A stretch of 64,000 nucleotides of DNA from an uncultured Carboxylicivirga sp. (GTDB lineage Bacteria > Bacteroidota > Bacteroidia > Bacteroidales > Marinilabiliaceae), in NCBI GenBank assembly GCA_947503525.1, contig CANNEA010000003.1, positions 1 through 64,000 on the forward strand, read 5' to 3'. The translations under genes were made by a program, and so were the position numbers. The stretch's first letter is position 1, and each line of letters begins with the position of its first letter. Shown in pieces: positions 51,460-61,700 of this stretch. The notes beneath the pieces were generated by a model. The model was given only the letters and a program-made list of their open reading frames with translations, searched no databases and was not told the DNA's origin.

Positions 51460-54171
51460 ATGAAGCAAATAGCATTTCTTTTTCTATCGTTAATAAGCTT
51501 TTCTCTTTTGGCACAAGAGAAAAATAATGCAGTCCTCATTATCCTTGATGATATGAATGATTACATTGGCGTGATGGGTGGCCATCCGCAAGCCATCACA
51601 CCCAATATCGACCAGTTGGCCAATGAAGGTGTATTCTTTTCCAATGCACATGCCAATGCACCCATCTGTGCACCATCAAGGGCCAGTTTTTTATCGGGTT
51701 TGTATCCATCGACCACCGGTAATTTTGGTTTTGGCCATATTGGGGATAATAAGGTGCTGAGCAATTCCAAGTTTATAATGGAATATGCCGCAGAGAATGC
51801 TTATGAGACCTATAGTACTGGTAAAATTTTTCATAGAAGTGCTGATGATCCATCCAAAACAATGGGTGAGAAACAAGATCAGGGGCCGTATGCCTGGGAT
51901 GGTACGAATCCAATACCTCATCCGTCCGTACCTGAACCATTTCGTAATGTCGGACTCTTGAATGGTTCATTGGCACCCTTGTCTGATGTGCCACCCGGTG
52001 GCTGGCGTAACGATTACAATGGAAGTACGCCTTTTCGTTATGTGTCGGCCAAAGAGCGGGATAAGATGTGCGATGAGATAAGTGCCGATTTTGTGTCAGA
52101 TTGGATACAGCAGCATGAAAGTATGAAATCACAAGGCAATGATAAACCTTTCTTTATTGCCTATGGCGGGATGAAACCACATACACCACATATCGTACCG
52201 CAGCGCTTTTTTGATATGTATCCGCTGGATAAGGTGATGATACCCGAAATTCTAAAGGATGATTTAAAAGATACTTATGGGCATCATTTTAGTGCTTCAG
52301 GCTTTAATGACTATGACTCATTAATCGTATCATACGCTACCGTTGAAGAGGGTTTACGCCGATATGTACAAAGTAAATTAGCTTGCATCACCTTTGCCGA
52401 TAGTTTGGTTGGAGTGGTTCATAAGGCCATAAAAAACAGCTCTTTTGCTAACAATACGGTTATCATGCTGTGTGGCGACAATGGTTTTCACATGGGTGAG
52501 AAATTTCGATTAGCAAAAAATACTTTGTGGGAAGAAAGTACCCGAATCCCCTTCATTGTTAAAGCACCTGGCTTTAGTGTTTCAGAAGGTGCCAGAGTGA
52601 CTCATCCGGTTGGACTGATTGACATCTACCCAACTTTTAAAGATTTATGTGGATGGGCTGGTGAGACAAAAAAGAATGCCCTGGGAGCCGATTTGGATGG
52701 CCATAGTCTTCGGGCTTTTTTAAATGATCCGAATACCAAGAGTTGGGAAGGACCTGAAGTCGCTCTGGAATCTGTTGTGAATCCAGCCTCTCTGGAAATC
52801 GGTAGGCAAAACTACGCTCTGCGTTCTGAAAAGCACCGATATATTTTATTTCCATCGGGTGACGAGGAACTATATGACCTTTCGGTGGATAAAAATGAAT
52901 GGACCAATGTGATATATGATGAGAAATATGATGCTATAGCTCAAGAACTAAGAGAGCATCTACTAGCTTTGGTACCTCAAGTCAGTTTTGAAAAAACGAG
53001 CTCTATTTCTTATCTCTTTTATGATGATTTTGAAAGCTACAATGAAGGAGATGATTTGTTGAGTAAAGGTTATAAGCAAAAGAATGATGAAGCCACCACA
53101 ACTACATTGACGCTTGAAGAAGATAATAAATATGCCCTAAATGTTTCGGTTAATGGCAGTGCTATCAGTATGCGTAGAAACGTCAAAAACCTGACACCGG
53201 GAAAACTCTATTTTTTTGAGGCATCTACACGCACAGAAACGAGTGTGACCGCCGGTTCGTGGGAAGCCATTACACCCAATACCATCACCGGACATCAATG
53301 TGCCGAATGGCAAACATTTTCTGTTCCCTTAATGCCTAACAAAGATTCATGGGCCAATGGTTTAGCCATGAATATATTTATCAGTTCGGCTCAGAATAAA
53401 CCTTTAGCAGTTGATAGTTTTGCCTTTTATGCCGCTGAACTGAAGATCGCAGCTAAAGGATTTAATGAGAATGAATTAGTTGCCGGAAATGATTATCAGT
53501 TCGAAGCTACTGCTATTCCTTCCAGAGAAACATATTCCTGGACCGTTATCGATGGAACAGGTTCGGCAAGTATTAATACAAGTGGTCAGCTAAGTGCTCT
53601 AACGGAAGGAAGTGTTCAGGTGGTGGCTGTTATGGAAAATTATCCGTCGGTAAGTTGTACTACTGAGGTCTATATTTGGGATGATGCAGTTGATCCTAAG
53701 TTGACAATTACAGAAATCGAGGAGGAGTTGCTGGTTGATGTCCCTTATCAATTATCTGCCAATCTTAATCCTGAAATTAATATCCCGGTATTATGGCGAG
53801 TTGACGATGAAAGCAAGGCCATTATCAACCAAACAACAGGTTTATTAATCCCTATTGATTACGGAAGCATTACTGTTACAGCCCAGTTATACAAGCATCA
53901 GGATGTTTTTACCACAGTGCAATTAGATATTAAAAAGGATACGGCGGTAGAAGAGTTGAAGGCATCGTATTTTAGTATTTATCCCAATCCGTCCACCGGT
54001 ATATTTTACATTGATGGAGATGGCATAGAGCCACGATATCAAGTTTTTGATTCAATGGGGCGAATGATAAAGGATACCTCTGGTTCGATGCTAAGCCTAA
54101 ATGGCCATGCTAAAGGCATTTATTATTTAGTGATTGATAAAAATAATGTTGAAAAAATCGTATTAAAATAA
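51460..54171 (+). CDS. Iduronate-2-sulfatase-like sulfatase with binding, Ig-like and T9SS domains
   Basis: A 903-residue multidomain sulfatase. The ATG at 51460 is chosen because it opens a signal peptide (to LLAQ); an upstream in-frame ATG at 51370 would overlap the previous gene by 86 bases. ILDDMNDYIGVMGGHP and CAPSR (Cys70) with STGKIFHR and CGDNGFHMGEK are typical of the iduronate-2-sulfatase-like S1 branch. From about residue 520 a CBM-like jelly-roll (DDFESYNEGD to DSFAFYAAEL) is followed by two Ig-like domains and a T9SS sorting domain (IYPNPSTGIF to IVLK). It is probably surface-bound. Confidence 0.92.
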   Translation: MKQIAFLFLSLISFSLLAQEKNNAVLIILDDMNDYIGVMGGHPQAITPNIDQLANEGVFFSNAHANAPICAPSRASFLSGLYPSTTGNFGFGHIGDNKVLSNSKFIMEYAAENAYETYSTGKIFHRSADDPSKTMGEKQDQGPYAWDGTNPIPHPSVPEPFRNVGLLNGSLAPLSDVPPGGWRNDYNGSTPFRYVSAKERDKMCDEISADFVSDWIQQHESMKSQGNDKPFFIAYGGMKPHTPHIVPQRFFDMYPLDKVMIPEILKDDLKDTYGHHFSASGFNDYDSLIVSYATVEEGLRRYVQSKLACITFADSLVGVVHKAIKNSSFANNTVIMLCGDNGFHMGEKFRLAKNTLWEESTRIPFIVKAPGFSVSEGARVTHPVGLIDIYPTFKDLCGWAGETKKNALGADLDGHSLRAFLNDPNTKSWEGPEVALESVVNPASLEIGRQNYALRSEKHRYILFPSGDEELYDLSVDKNEWTNVIYDEKYDAIAQELREHLLALVPQVSFEKTSSISYLFYDDFESYNEGDDLLSKGYKQKNDEATTTTLTLEEDNKYALNVSVNGSAISMRRNVKNLTPGKLYFFEASTRTETSVTAGSWEAITPNTITGHQCAEWQTFSVPLMPNKDSWANGLAMNIFISSAQNKPLAVDSFAFYAAELKIAAKGFNENELVAGNDYQFEATAIPSRETYSWTVIDGTGSASINTSGQLSALTEGSVQVVAVMENYPSVSCTTEVYIWDDAVDPKLTITEIEEELLVDVPYQLSANLNPEINIPVLWRVDDESKAIINQTTGLLIPIDYGSITVTAQLYKHQDVFTTVQLDIKKDTAVEELKASYFSIYPNPSTGIFYIDGDGIEPRYQVFDSMGRMIKDTSGSMLSLNGHAKGIYYLVIDKNNVEKIVLK

Positions 54172-54176
54172 AGCAT

Positions 54177-55571
54177 ATGTTTAAACACCTCCTTTTACTA
54201 GTACTGCCACTTATTGCTGTAGCGTGCAATATGCAGGCAGATAAAAACACGCCAAAACAACCCAATTTAGTGGTGATCATGACCGATGATATGGGCTATG
54301 CAGATGTTGGTTTTAACGGCTGCACTGATATCCCAACACCTAATATTGATAAAATTGCCGACCAGGGCGTGCGCTTTACCCAAGGCTATGTTACTTTTCC
54401 GGTATGTGGACCAAGTAGAGCTGGTTTCTTAACGGGTCGCTATCAGGATCGCTTTGGATTTACTACAAATCCTTCAATTGATCCTGATAATCCGATTTCA
54501 GGCTTGCCTGTTAAAGAAGAAACCATGGCTCAGGTATTGCGCAAGGCGAATTACCAAAGCGCTATAATTGGAAAATGGCACATGGGTACGCATCCTAATT
54601 TTCACCCTTTAGAACGCGGCTTTGATTATTTCTATGGTTTCTTATCCGGAGGGCATAATTATTACCACGACGAGTTATATTTAAACGACTTGTCAGAAGT
54701 GACAAAAAGATGGGAGTGGTATCGCACCAAGATAATTGAAAACAGAGAAAAGGTTGAAACTGATGATTACCTGACGGATGAATTAAGTGATGCCGCCGTT
54801 CGATTTATTAATAAGAAAGTTGAGAAGGACGATCATTTTATGCTTTTTCTGGCTTATAATGCACCACATACACCACTGCAAGCCACAAAGAAGTACTTAT
54901 CTCGTTTTCCTGATATCGCGGATAAAAAACGAAAAACATACGCTGCCATGGTCAGTGCCGTCGATGATGGCGTTGGGCGTGTTCTTAAGGCCTTACAGGA
55001 CGGAGCTATAGATAAAAACACAATCGTAGTGTTCTTGTCAGATAATGGTGGTGCCCATAACAATGCATCAGATAACGGTGCATTGCGAGGTTTAAAAGGC
55101 GACTTATTTGAAGGTGGTATCCGCGTGCCTTTTGCAATGCGTTGGCCTGCCAGACTTCCTGCTGGTCAAACCTACAAAAAGGCCATTTCATCCATGGATA
55201 TTATGGCGACCATTGTAGCACAAAGCAATATTGAAATAAGTGCTGAGCGACCATTAGATGGTGTGGACCTTACACCTTATTTGACTGGTGAAAATGATGA
55301 AGATCCACATGATTATTTATTCTGGCGTAAATGGGAGCAGAATGCAATGGCTATTCGTCAGGGCATGAATAAACTGGTGGCTAATGATAATCAGAATGAA
55401 AATGCACCTGAGTTATACAATCTGGCAATGGAGGTAAATGAACAAAGGGATCTGAAAGCAGAAAAGGAAGAGTTGTCGCAGCAATTGTTGGAAGAGTGGC
55501 AAAACTGGAATGCACAATTAAACGACCGTGTTTTTCCAACACTTGGAGGTGATGAATGGTGGAAAGAGTAA
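54177..55571 (+). CDS. S1 family sulfatase, lipoprotein
   Basis: A 464-residue sulfatase with a lipoprotein signal (IAVAC, Cys17). MTDDMGYADVGF, Cys77 in CGPSR, IIGKWHMGT and FLSDNGGAHN complete the active site. It belongs to the same subgroup as the sulfatases at 8525 and 47794 (GCTDIPTPNID, RAGFLTGR, LSGGHNYY). It begins 5 bp after the previous stop. The last coding bases are close to the small lipoprotein gene at 55603. Confidence 0.93.
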   Translation: MFKHLLLLVLPLIAVACNMQADKNTPKQPNLVVIMTDDMGYADVGFNGCTDIPTPNIDKIADQGVRFTQGYVTFPVCGPSRAGFLTGRYQDRFGFTTNPSIDPDNPISGLPVKEETMAQVLRKANYQSAIIGKWHMGTHPNFHPLERGFDYFYGFLSGGHNYYHDELYLNDLSEVTKRWEWYRTKIIENREKVETDDYLTDELSDAAVRFINKKVEKDDHFMLFLAYNAPHTPLQATKKYLSRFPDIADKKRKTYAAMVSAVDDGVGRVLKALQDGAIDKNTIVVFLSDNGGAHNNASDNGALRGLKGDLFEGGIRVPFAMRWPARLPAGQTYKKAISSMDIMATIVAQSNIEISAERPLDGVDLTPYLTGENDEDPHDYLFWRKWEQNAMAIRQGMNKLVANDNQNENAPELYNLAMEVNEQRDLKAEKEELSQQLLEEWQNWNAQLNDRVFPTLGGDEWWKE

Positions 55572-55602
55572 TAACAGTAATGAAATGATAAAACGAAATA
55601 AC

Positions 55603-56058
55603 ATGAAAAAGAATTTTGGAGCCATTGTATTCTCAATGTTAATGATTTTAAGCTATGGATGCGGTGGCAGTGATGGCGGAGATACACTTGAACCGGAAGA
55701 TACTAAGAATCCTGAAATGATTATATCTAAACCTGGGGAAGGTGCAAATGTCATGCTAGGAAATGATTTGCTGCTATCAGGCACTTTTAGTGATGATATG
55801 GAATTGGAGAGTTTAGTTGTTAGCTTGAGTTTTAATGAAACTAAAGCAGAAAAAGGAATCGAAGATCCGTGGGAACCAGGCAATAATCCGGAAATAATTG
55901 TATTAACTGGAGTTGAAGATGAATTAATTAATCATAAACTTTTTGCCGAAAAGATTCCAATTGATTGTAAGTCTGGAATTTACATACTGACACTAAGTCT
56001 AAAGGATAAGTCTGGGAAATCTACGAGTAAACAAATCAATATTACCATTGGAGGGTAG
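55603..56058 (+). CDS. DUF4625-like Ig-fold lipoprotein
   Basis: A 151-residue protein. The ATG at 55603 opens a lipoprotein signal (LSYGC, Cys20); the longer frame from 55528 would run into the preceding gene. The mature part (KNPEMIISKPGEGANVML, LLLSGTFSDDMELESLVV, and IYILTLSLKDKSGKST) looks like a single Ig-like beta-sandwich of the DUF4625 type found in Bacteroidota surface lipoproteins. It may bind glycan or act as a structural lipoprotein. It is the last gene of the sulfatase operon and is followed by a terminator. Confidence 0.72.
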   Translation: MKKNFGAIVFSMLMILSYGCGGSDGGDTLEPEDTKNPEMIISKPGEGANVMLGNDLLLSGTFSDDMELESLVVSLSFNETKAEKGIEDPWEPGNNPEIIVLTGVEDELINHKLFAEKIPIDCKSGIYILTLSLKDKSGKSTSKQINITIGG

Positions 56059-56081
56059 ATGCATCAATGCATTTAAATAAG

Positions 56082-56120
56082 CTGGTAACCATGGTTAAAT
56101 GGTTGCCAGTTTTTGTTTTT
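56082..56120 (+). terminator. Rho-independent terminator
   Basis: Arms ctggtaaccat (56082-56092) and atggttgccag (56099-56109) form an 11-bp stem with one G-T pair and a 6-nt loop, followed by tttttgttttt. It closes the sulfatase operon. Confidence 0.85.
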
Positions 56121-56377
56121 ATGAGAGCTGGACTATCCATTAAATTTTATTTCGGGATTTTTTCAGAAGTATTGTGAGTAATTGAATATAAAATTGAAGG
56201 CTTAGATGCTGGTAAATGTAGCAAGCAATAATTGTCAATAATTGCGCTGTATGTTGTATGTAATCAGGATATAAAGTGTTTTAAAGGAAGAGCATTGTTG
56301 TTTAAAAGTGCTAATCCTTGTCCGTTTTGTGTTAATGTAAGTAGGTAGCAATAAATATTTTTGTAAAAACGTATACG
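56121..56377. promoter_or_regulatory. Intergenic region with a TATTTTTG -7-like element
   Basis: A 257-bp gap upstream of the beta-helix gene at 56378. TATTTTTG at 56356-56363 matches the Bacteroidota -7 consensus TAnnTTTG and lies 14 bp before the start codon. A TTTG at 56326-56329 is too far upstream (26 bp) to be a standard -33 element, so only the -7 half is supported. No reading frame was recognised. Confidence 0.4.
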
Positions 56378-58702
56378 ATGATGAAGAGTATTTTATTTCT
56401 GATATTAGCCAGTTTAGGTATGGCATTGTCTGCCCAAACGGTCGTATGGCAAGCTCAAGCTGAAGATGGGCAATTAGGTGGAGCCACCGAAATTATGGAA
56501 GGTTGTGCCAATGCTTCTGGTGGCTTATTCGTTAAATTTGCTAGTTCAGCTAACAATTCATTAAGTTTTAATGATATAGAAGTGAGTGTGGCTGGAATCT
56601 ATCAACTCTCAATTTTTCACTTCAATTCAAATCCCGTTAACTTAGTCATTGAGGTAAATGGTCAATCATTGGGGACTAAGACTTTTCCAGCGGCAGTTTG
56701 GTGTTACCAGGGCAGTGCTGTAGAAACAGTCTTCGATATTGAACTTAACGAAGGGGCTAATACTTTATTAGTTCGACCCGAAGAAGGAACAGGTTCGCCT
56801 TTAGTCGATCGTTTTATTATAATAGACGAATCAGGAGTGGTAATACCTCAAAAGTACTATGTCAGTAGTTCAATGGGTGATGATGCCAATTTAGGTACTT
56901 CCCCTGAAAAAGCATGGAGCAGCCTGGACAGAGTAAGTGAGCAATTATTAAATCCTGGGGATTCTGTATTATTCAAATCGGGTGATACATTTATCGGGCA
57001 GTTACAAATTAATCGTTCCGGTACTAAAGATAATCTTTTATACTTTGGTAGATATGGCGAAGGTGAATTGCCAATTTTAGATGGAGCAAAGGCTGAAGGA
57101 GGTGCACATTTAACAACCATAGCCATCACTAACCAAGACAATATTGAATTAGCTAATCTGGAGATTACCAATGACAGAATGACCTCCCGTGCCGGAGTGT
57201 CTGATAATTTAGCATATGGAATTGATGTACAGAATACAGGGCCTGATACGCTTCGTAATTATCATTTTCATGATTTGACTGTTAGAGATATTTTTGCGCC
57301 AACTACAGAAAATCAGGATTTTAATGCCATCAAAGTATCAGCGATTAACTTTTTCACAAGCAAAAATACTGAAGTAGGTAAGGAACGTAATATTCAGGAT
57401 GTTTTGGTTGAAAACTGTTATATAGCCCGAACCACGCGCCTGGGTATTAAAACAGGACATGCCGGGGGTGATGAGGGTGTTGGCAACGATTCCATCAATC
57501 GTAATATGAACCTGGTGTTTCGTAATAATCATTTTTATCAAACAGGTGGAACCTGTATACTACCAACCAAAACCTATAATTGCCTGATAGAGCATAATAT
57601 TTTCGATGAACCAGGTTCCGATGCTGATCCACGTATGGCCAACCGGGGGAGTAGTGTTTGGTTTTTCAGTAGTCGTAATGGAATCTCGCAATACAATAAG
57701 TGTTATAGTGTGCGTGGCTATGCTGATTCTTACAGTCAGCACATCGATTTTGGAAATCGTAATATCATCATGCAATATAATTATAGTGAAGACAGTGAAG
57801 GTGGTTTTGTAGAGATATTAGGAGACAATATTCATTCAACCTATCGTTTTAATGTCAGTGTGAATGATGGATTTAGAGATAATAAAGGGAACACTTTATG
57901 GGTGTCTGCTTACGCCGGAAAAGACAGGGATATATTATCAGACAGCAGTTTTATTTATAATAATTCAGTTTACGTAGATGCGGCTATTACACCTGATATT
58001 TCATTCGTTGGAAAAAATATATTTGTGTACAATAATATATTTTACGCTACCGGAGCCGGCACAATAGGACAAGATGTTACAATGGAAATTGAAGCAGGTA
58101 GTCAATTGTATATGTCCAACAATCTGTATCACGGGAATGTTACTAATACGTTTAAAAGCTACGATAGCCAAGCGATTAATGGCGATCCTCTTTATGTAAA
58201 TAAAGGAGGTTTAACAAGTGAAGATTATAAAATTGCAGATGATAGTCCGGCAATAAATGGAGGGAAGCAATTTCCTGAACCAATTTTTCCTATGGCAGGT
58301 AAAGGAATCTTTAAGGATATTGCAATTACGCCAAATCTTGATATGTATGGTAATCCGGTTGGTGTATCAGATTCTGTTCCTAACATTGGAGCTGATAATC
58401 ACAATAACTCCTATGTAGGTATAAATGATCTCGAGTTAGTGGATGAACAGTCTTTTACTGTGTTTCCAAATCCAGTAAGGGAAAAGCTGTCGATAAGTAT
58501 TGATGGAAAAAATGCAGGACGTGTTTCACTCATCATATCCGATTTAGGGGGGCAATTATTGCAAGTTGAAGGCTTTGATTTAATTACAGGTAGTAATCGC
58601 TTGCAAATGTCAGTTAAACCTGAAATTTCAAATGGTATTTACTTGTTAAGTATAGAGGAAAAAGGAAAGTATATAAGCAAAAAGATAGTGCTTTACCGAT
58701 AA
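56378..58702 (+). CDS. Beta-helix protein with N-terminal CBM-like and C-terminal T9SS domains
   Basis: A 774-residue protein. Two adjacent ATG codons (56378, 56381) are possible starts; the signal peptide ends ALSAQ. A CBM6/CBM35-like jelly-roll (WQAQAEDGQLGGATEIM to LVDRFIIID) covers about residues 23-150. The beta-helix begins KYYVSSSMGDDANLG and ends with PEPIFPMAGKGIFKDI. The C-terminal ~80 residues (FTVFPNPVREKL to KKIVLYR) are a T9SS sorting domain. It is the larger paralogue of 39463. It may be a surface polysaccharide lyase or hydrolase. It lies 71 bp before the HTCS regulator and could be autoregulated by it. Confidence 0.82.
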   Translation: MMKSILFLILASLGMALSAQTVVWQAQAEDGQLGGATEIMEGCANASGGLFVKFASSANNSLSFNDIEVSVAGIYQLSIFHFNSNPVNLVIEVNGQSLGTKTFPAAVWCYQGSAVETVFDIELNEGANTLLVRPEEGTGSPLVDRFIIIDESGVVIPQKYYVSSSMGDDANLGTSPEKAWSSLDRVSEQLLNPGDSVLFKSGDTFIGQLQINRSGTKDNLLYFGRYGEGELPILDGAKAEGGAHLTTIAITNQDNIELANLEITNDRMTSRAGVSDNLAYGIDVQNTGPDTLRNYHFHDLTVRDIFAPTTENQDFNAIKVSAINFFTSKNTEVGKERNIQDVLVENCYIARTTRLGIKTGHAGGDEGVGNDSINRNMNLVFRNNHFYQTGGTCILPTKTYNCLIEHNIFDEPGSDADPRMANRGSSVWFFSSRNGISQYNKCYSVRGYADSYSQHIDFGNRNIIMQYNYSEDSEGGFVEILGDNIHSTYRFNVSVNDGFRDNKGNTLWVSAYAGKDRDILSDSSFIYNNSVYVDAAITPDISFVGKNIFVYNNIFYATGAGTIGQDVTMEIEAGSQLYMSNNLYHGNVTNTFKSYDSQAINGDPLYVNKGGLTSEDYKIADDSPAINGGKQFPEPIFPMAGKGIFKDIAITPNLDMYGNPVGVSDSVPNIGADNHNNSYVGINDLELVDEQSFTVFPNPVREKLSISIDGKNAGRVSLIISDLGGQLLQVEGFDLITGSNRLQMSVKPEISNGIYLLSIEEKGKYISKKIVLYR

Positions 58703-58761
58703 GTATAGTCAGCAAATAAGTATACCTAACCGACTTTGTTCTATAATTTTTTAAAAATTGG

Positions 58762-58769
58762 TACTTTTG
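58762..58769 (+). promoter_or_regulatory. Possible TACTTTTG -7 element of the HTCS gene
   Basis: TACTTTTG matches TAnnTTTG and ends four bases before the ATG at 58774. A TTTG lies 23 bp upstream of it, a longer spacer than usual. If it is used, the transcript would begin at or next to the start codon, so it would be leaderless. This is a weak prediction. Confidence 0.35.
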
Positions 58770-58773
58770 AAAT

Positions 58774-61700
58774 ATGCGCAAAAGAGAAAAGTATATTTAC
58801 ATAGTAAGTTTAGGATTAATGCTATTGGGATTTATATCCAAAGCTAATGAGAATGTGCGTTTCGAACATCTGGCTTTACCATCTGGGATTAATTCAACAG
58901 TTAAGTGTTTGATTGAAGACTCGGAAGGTTTTATGTGGTTCGGTACATCGAACGGACTTGCCATGTACGATGCCTATCATTTAAGGCAGGTTGAATTTGT
59001 TTCTAATGGTGTATTTGGCTCATTTGGTGCTATAAATGCACTTGCAGAAGATCGGATAAAGCAAATATGGGTTGGCACTGAAGCCGGTGTTTTTATTTAT
59101 GATAAAACCACGGAAACCTCAAAGCGCATTGAGGATGACTTTTTGAGGGGAGTTCAATGCCGATCAATATATATTGGTTCCAATGAAGAAATCTTTATTG
59201 GTACTGCAGATGGTTTTTATATCTACAATCAAGAAGGACAGTACAAGGAACGCTATCTTCATCAGGCTGAAATGGGAAGTGGGCTTAGCCATAATATGGT
59301 TCGCTGTTTTTATGAAGATAAAAAACAACGGATTTGGATTGGTACCTTTGATGGTTTAAATTGTTTGGATCGAAATAAGAAAGAGGTTACAAAATACAGA
59401 CTTCAGCCTGAATCAAGCGTGAAGAAGAATAATCTGATTTTGAGTATTCAGCCTCGTTATCAGGAATCAGATAGTATTTTATTGGTAGGAACCGAAACAG
59501 GACTATGCCATTTTACGACTTCAACTGGTGAATATTCAAATTTCCAATCTGTTAATGGTAAAAATTCATTAAGTAACGATGTGGTTAAATCAATCTGTTT
59601 GAATGGAACAGATGTTTGGATGGGTACTGATTTGGGACTGAATTTATTTAAAACAGAAGAAAATAGGTTTTATAATTATTTTCATGACTATAGAAATACC
59701 TTTTCAATAGCGAACAACGTTATCCATCAGGTATATGTCGACCGACAAAAGAACCTATGGTTAGCAACGGATAATGGAATTGATAAGATGTACTTGCGTA
59801 GCAGTATGATGTTGCAAAATAAATTTTATGATTCATCGAAAGTTTTAGAAGGGGAATTCAATGTTACTGGTTTATTTGGAGCCAATAATGGAGATGTTTG
59901 GCTATCTACCAGAGAAGGTTTAATTCAATACAATAAAGAGAGGGATTTATACAAAAACTATTTGCCTCCCCAAATACTTCACAATAAAGTAAGTGATGTA
60001 TTGTTTGATGATAGTGGACTTCTATGGATATCAACAGCCGGCGGCTTAAACACTTATGATACACGTAACCAACGTTTTAGAAGTTATGAAGCGGATGTTG
60101 ATAATGATCAGGCATTAAAAACGAATTACATTCATGTTGTTGCAAAAAGTCGATCAGCTGTGTGGGTTGGTTCTTATGATAAAGGAATACATAAGATTGT
60201 AAAAGATGATAATGGCAAACTTAAATTCTTTAATTTCCGTCATCAACCTGATAATCGAAATTCCATAAATTCCGATCGGGTAACTGATATTATTGCGGAT
60301 AAAAAGAATAATATTTGGATATCAACTAATAAGGGACTGAATAAAATAGACGAACTAAGAGGGGTAGTAGAACGATTTAAGATCGATCCTAATGCAAATG
60401 ATCAGTATGTGGGTGATTTGTTCGTTGATAACAATAATACGCTTTGGATAGCAAATTATCACGGTTTGTTTTATACCGATCCTGATGATGTGAATATCAA
60501 GGCGGTTAAAGAGATTCAGTTTGATGTTCAATCTGTTGCTGTAGAGGATTCTGGAGTGTATTTGGCTGCCAATAACGCTTTCTATTATTTTGATTTATCA
60601 AGTCGCGAATTGTTACGTATTCCAAATGCGGATTTAGGACTGAAATCAATTTTGAATGTAGAAATACTTGAAGATAAAAAACTCGTTCTGTATGGTAAAG
60701 AGGGTTTTGTGACTGTCAATATGCAAGATATCGAAATTGATACAAATATTCCAAAGGTCAACTGGACCAATATCTCAATACTAAACGAGGATATTAAACC
60801 TTTCAGGATGCGAGATGATCGGTATGTGATCCATCGGCGAATAAATGAAACAGAGAACATCGAACTTAAATATGGTGAGAATACTTTTCGTGTCGATTTT
60901 TCTTCCCTACAATATAGTCATGTTAATGATTGTAGTTACAAGTTTATGCTCGATGGTTATGATAATGAATGGCGAACTACCATGCCAAATCAGGCCTATG
61001 TGTCTTATACACAAGTACGACCTGGTAAGTATACACTAAAAGTAAAAGCTTCTAATAAATATGGTTTATTCAATGAAGACTATCGGGAAATAGCTATCCG
61101 AATTAAACCTCCATTATACTTGTCTTTATGGGCAATAATATTTTACATTGTTGTAATAATTGTGTTGTTTATTGTATCAAGACAGTTACTGATAGCAAGG
61201 GAGAAGGCGAATAGTGATATTCGATTCCAAACGCTGCAACGTCAGAAAAGTGAAGAGTTAATTGAAATTAAAACACGATTTTTTACCAATATTTCGCACG
61301 AACTTAAAACGCCATTGACTTTAATAAGTAGTCCGATAGATGATTTATTAGCTTCTGAACCAGGGGAACCGATTAAATCAGCTTTACTATTAGTCAAGCG
61401 AAATACGGATCGACTTAAAAAGCTGGTTAATCAAATACTCGATATACGTAAGATAGAAAAAGGTGGGGAAAAATTATCAATTCAGGAATATGATATTATT
61501 CGATTCTGTGACCGAATTGTAGGTCAGTTTAAGGAGGAAGCAGAAAGACGAAATATGTTACTGCAATACAACACCAGTGAGTCATCATTGATGCTGTGGT
61601 TCGATATGGAGAAAATTGAAAAAGTTCTTGTTAATCTGCTTTCCAATGCATTTAAGTTTACACCGGATGGAGGATTTATCCGAATTGAAGTTAAAGATGC

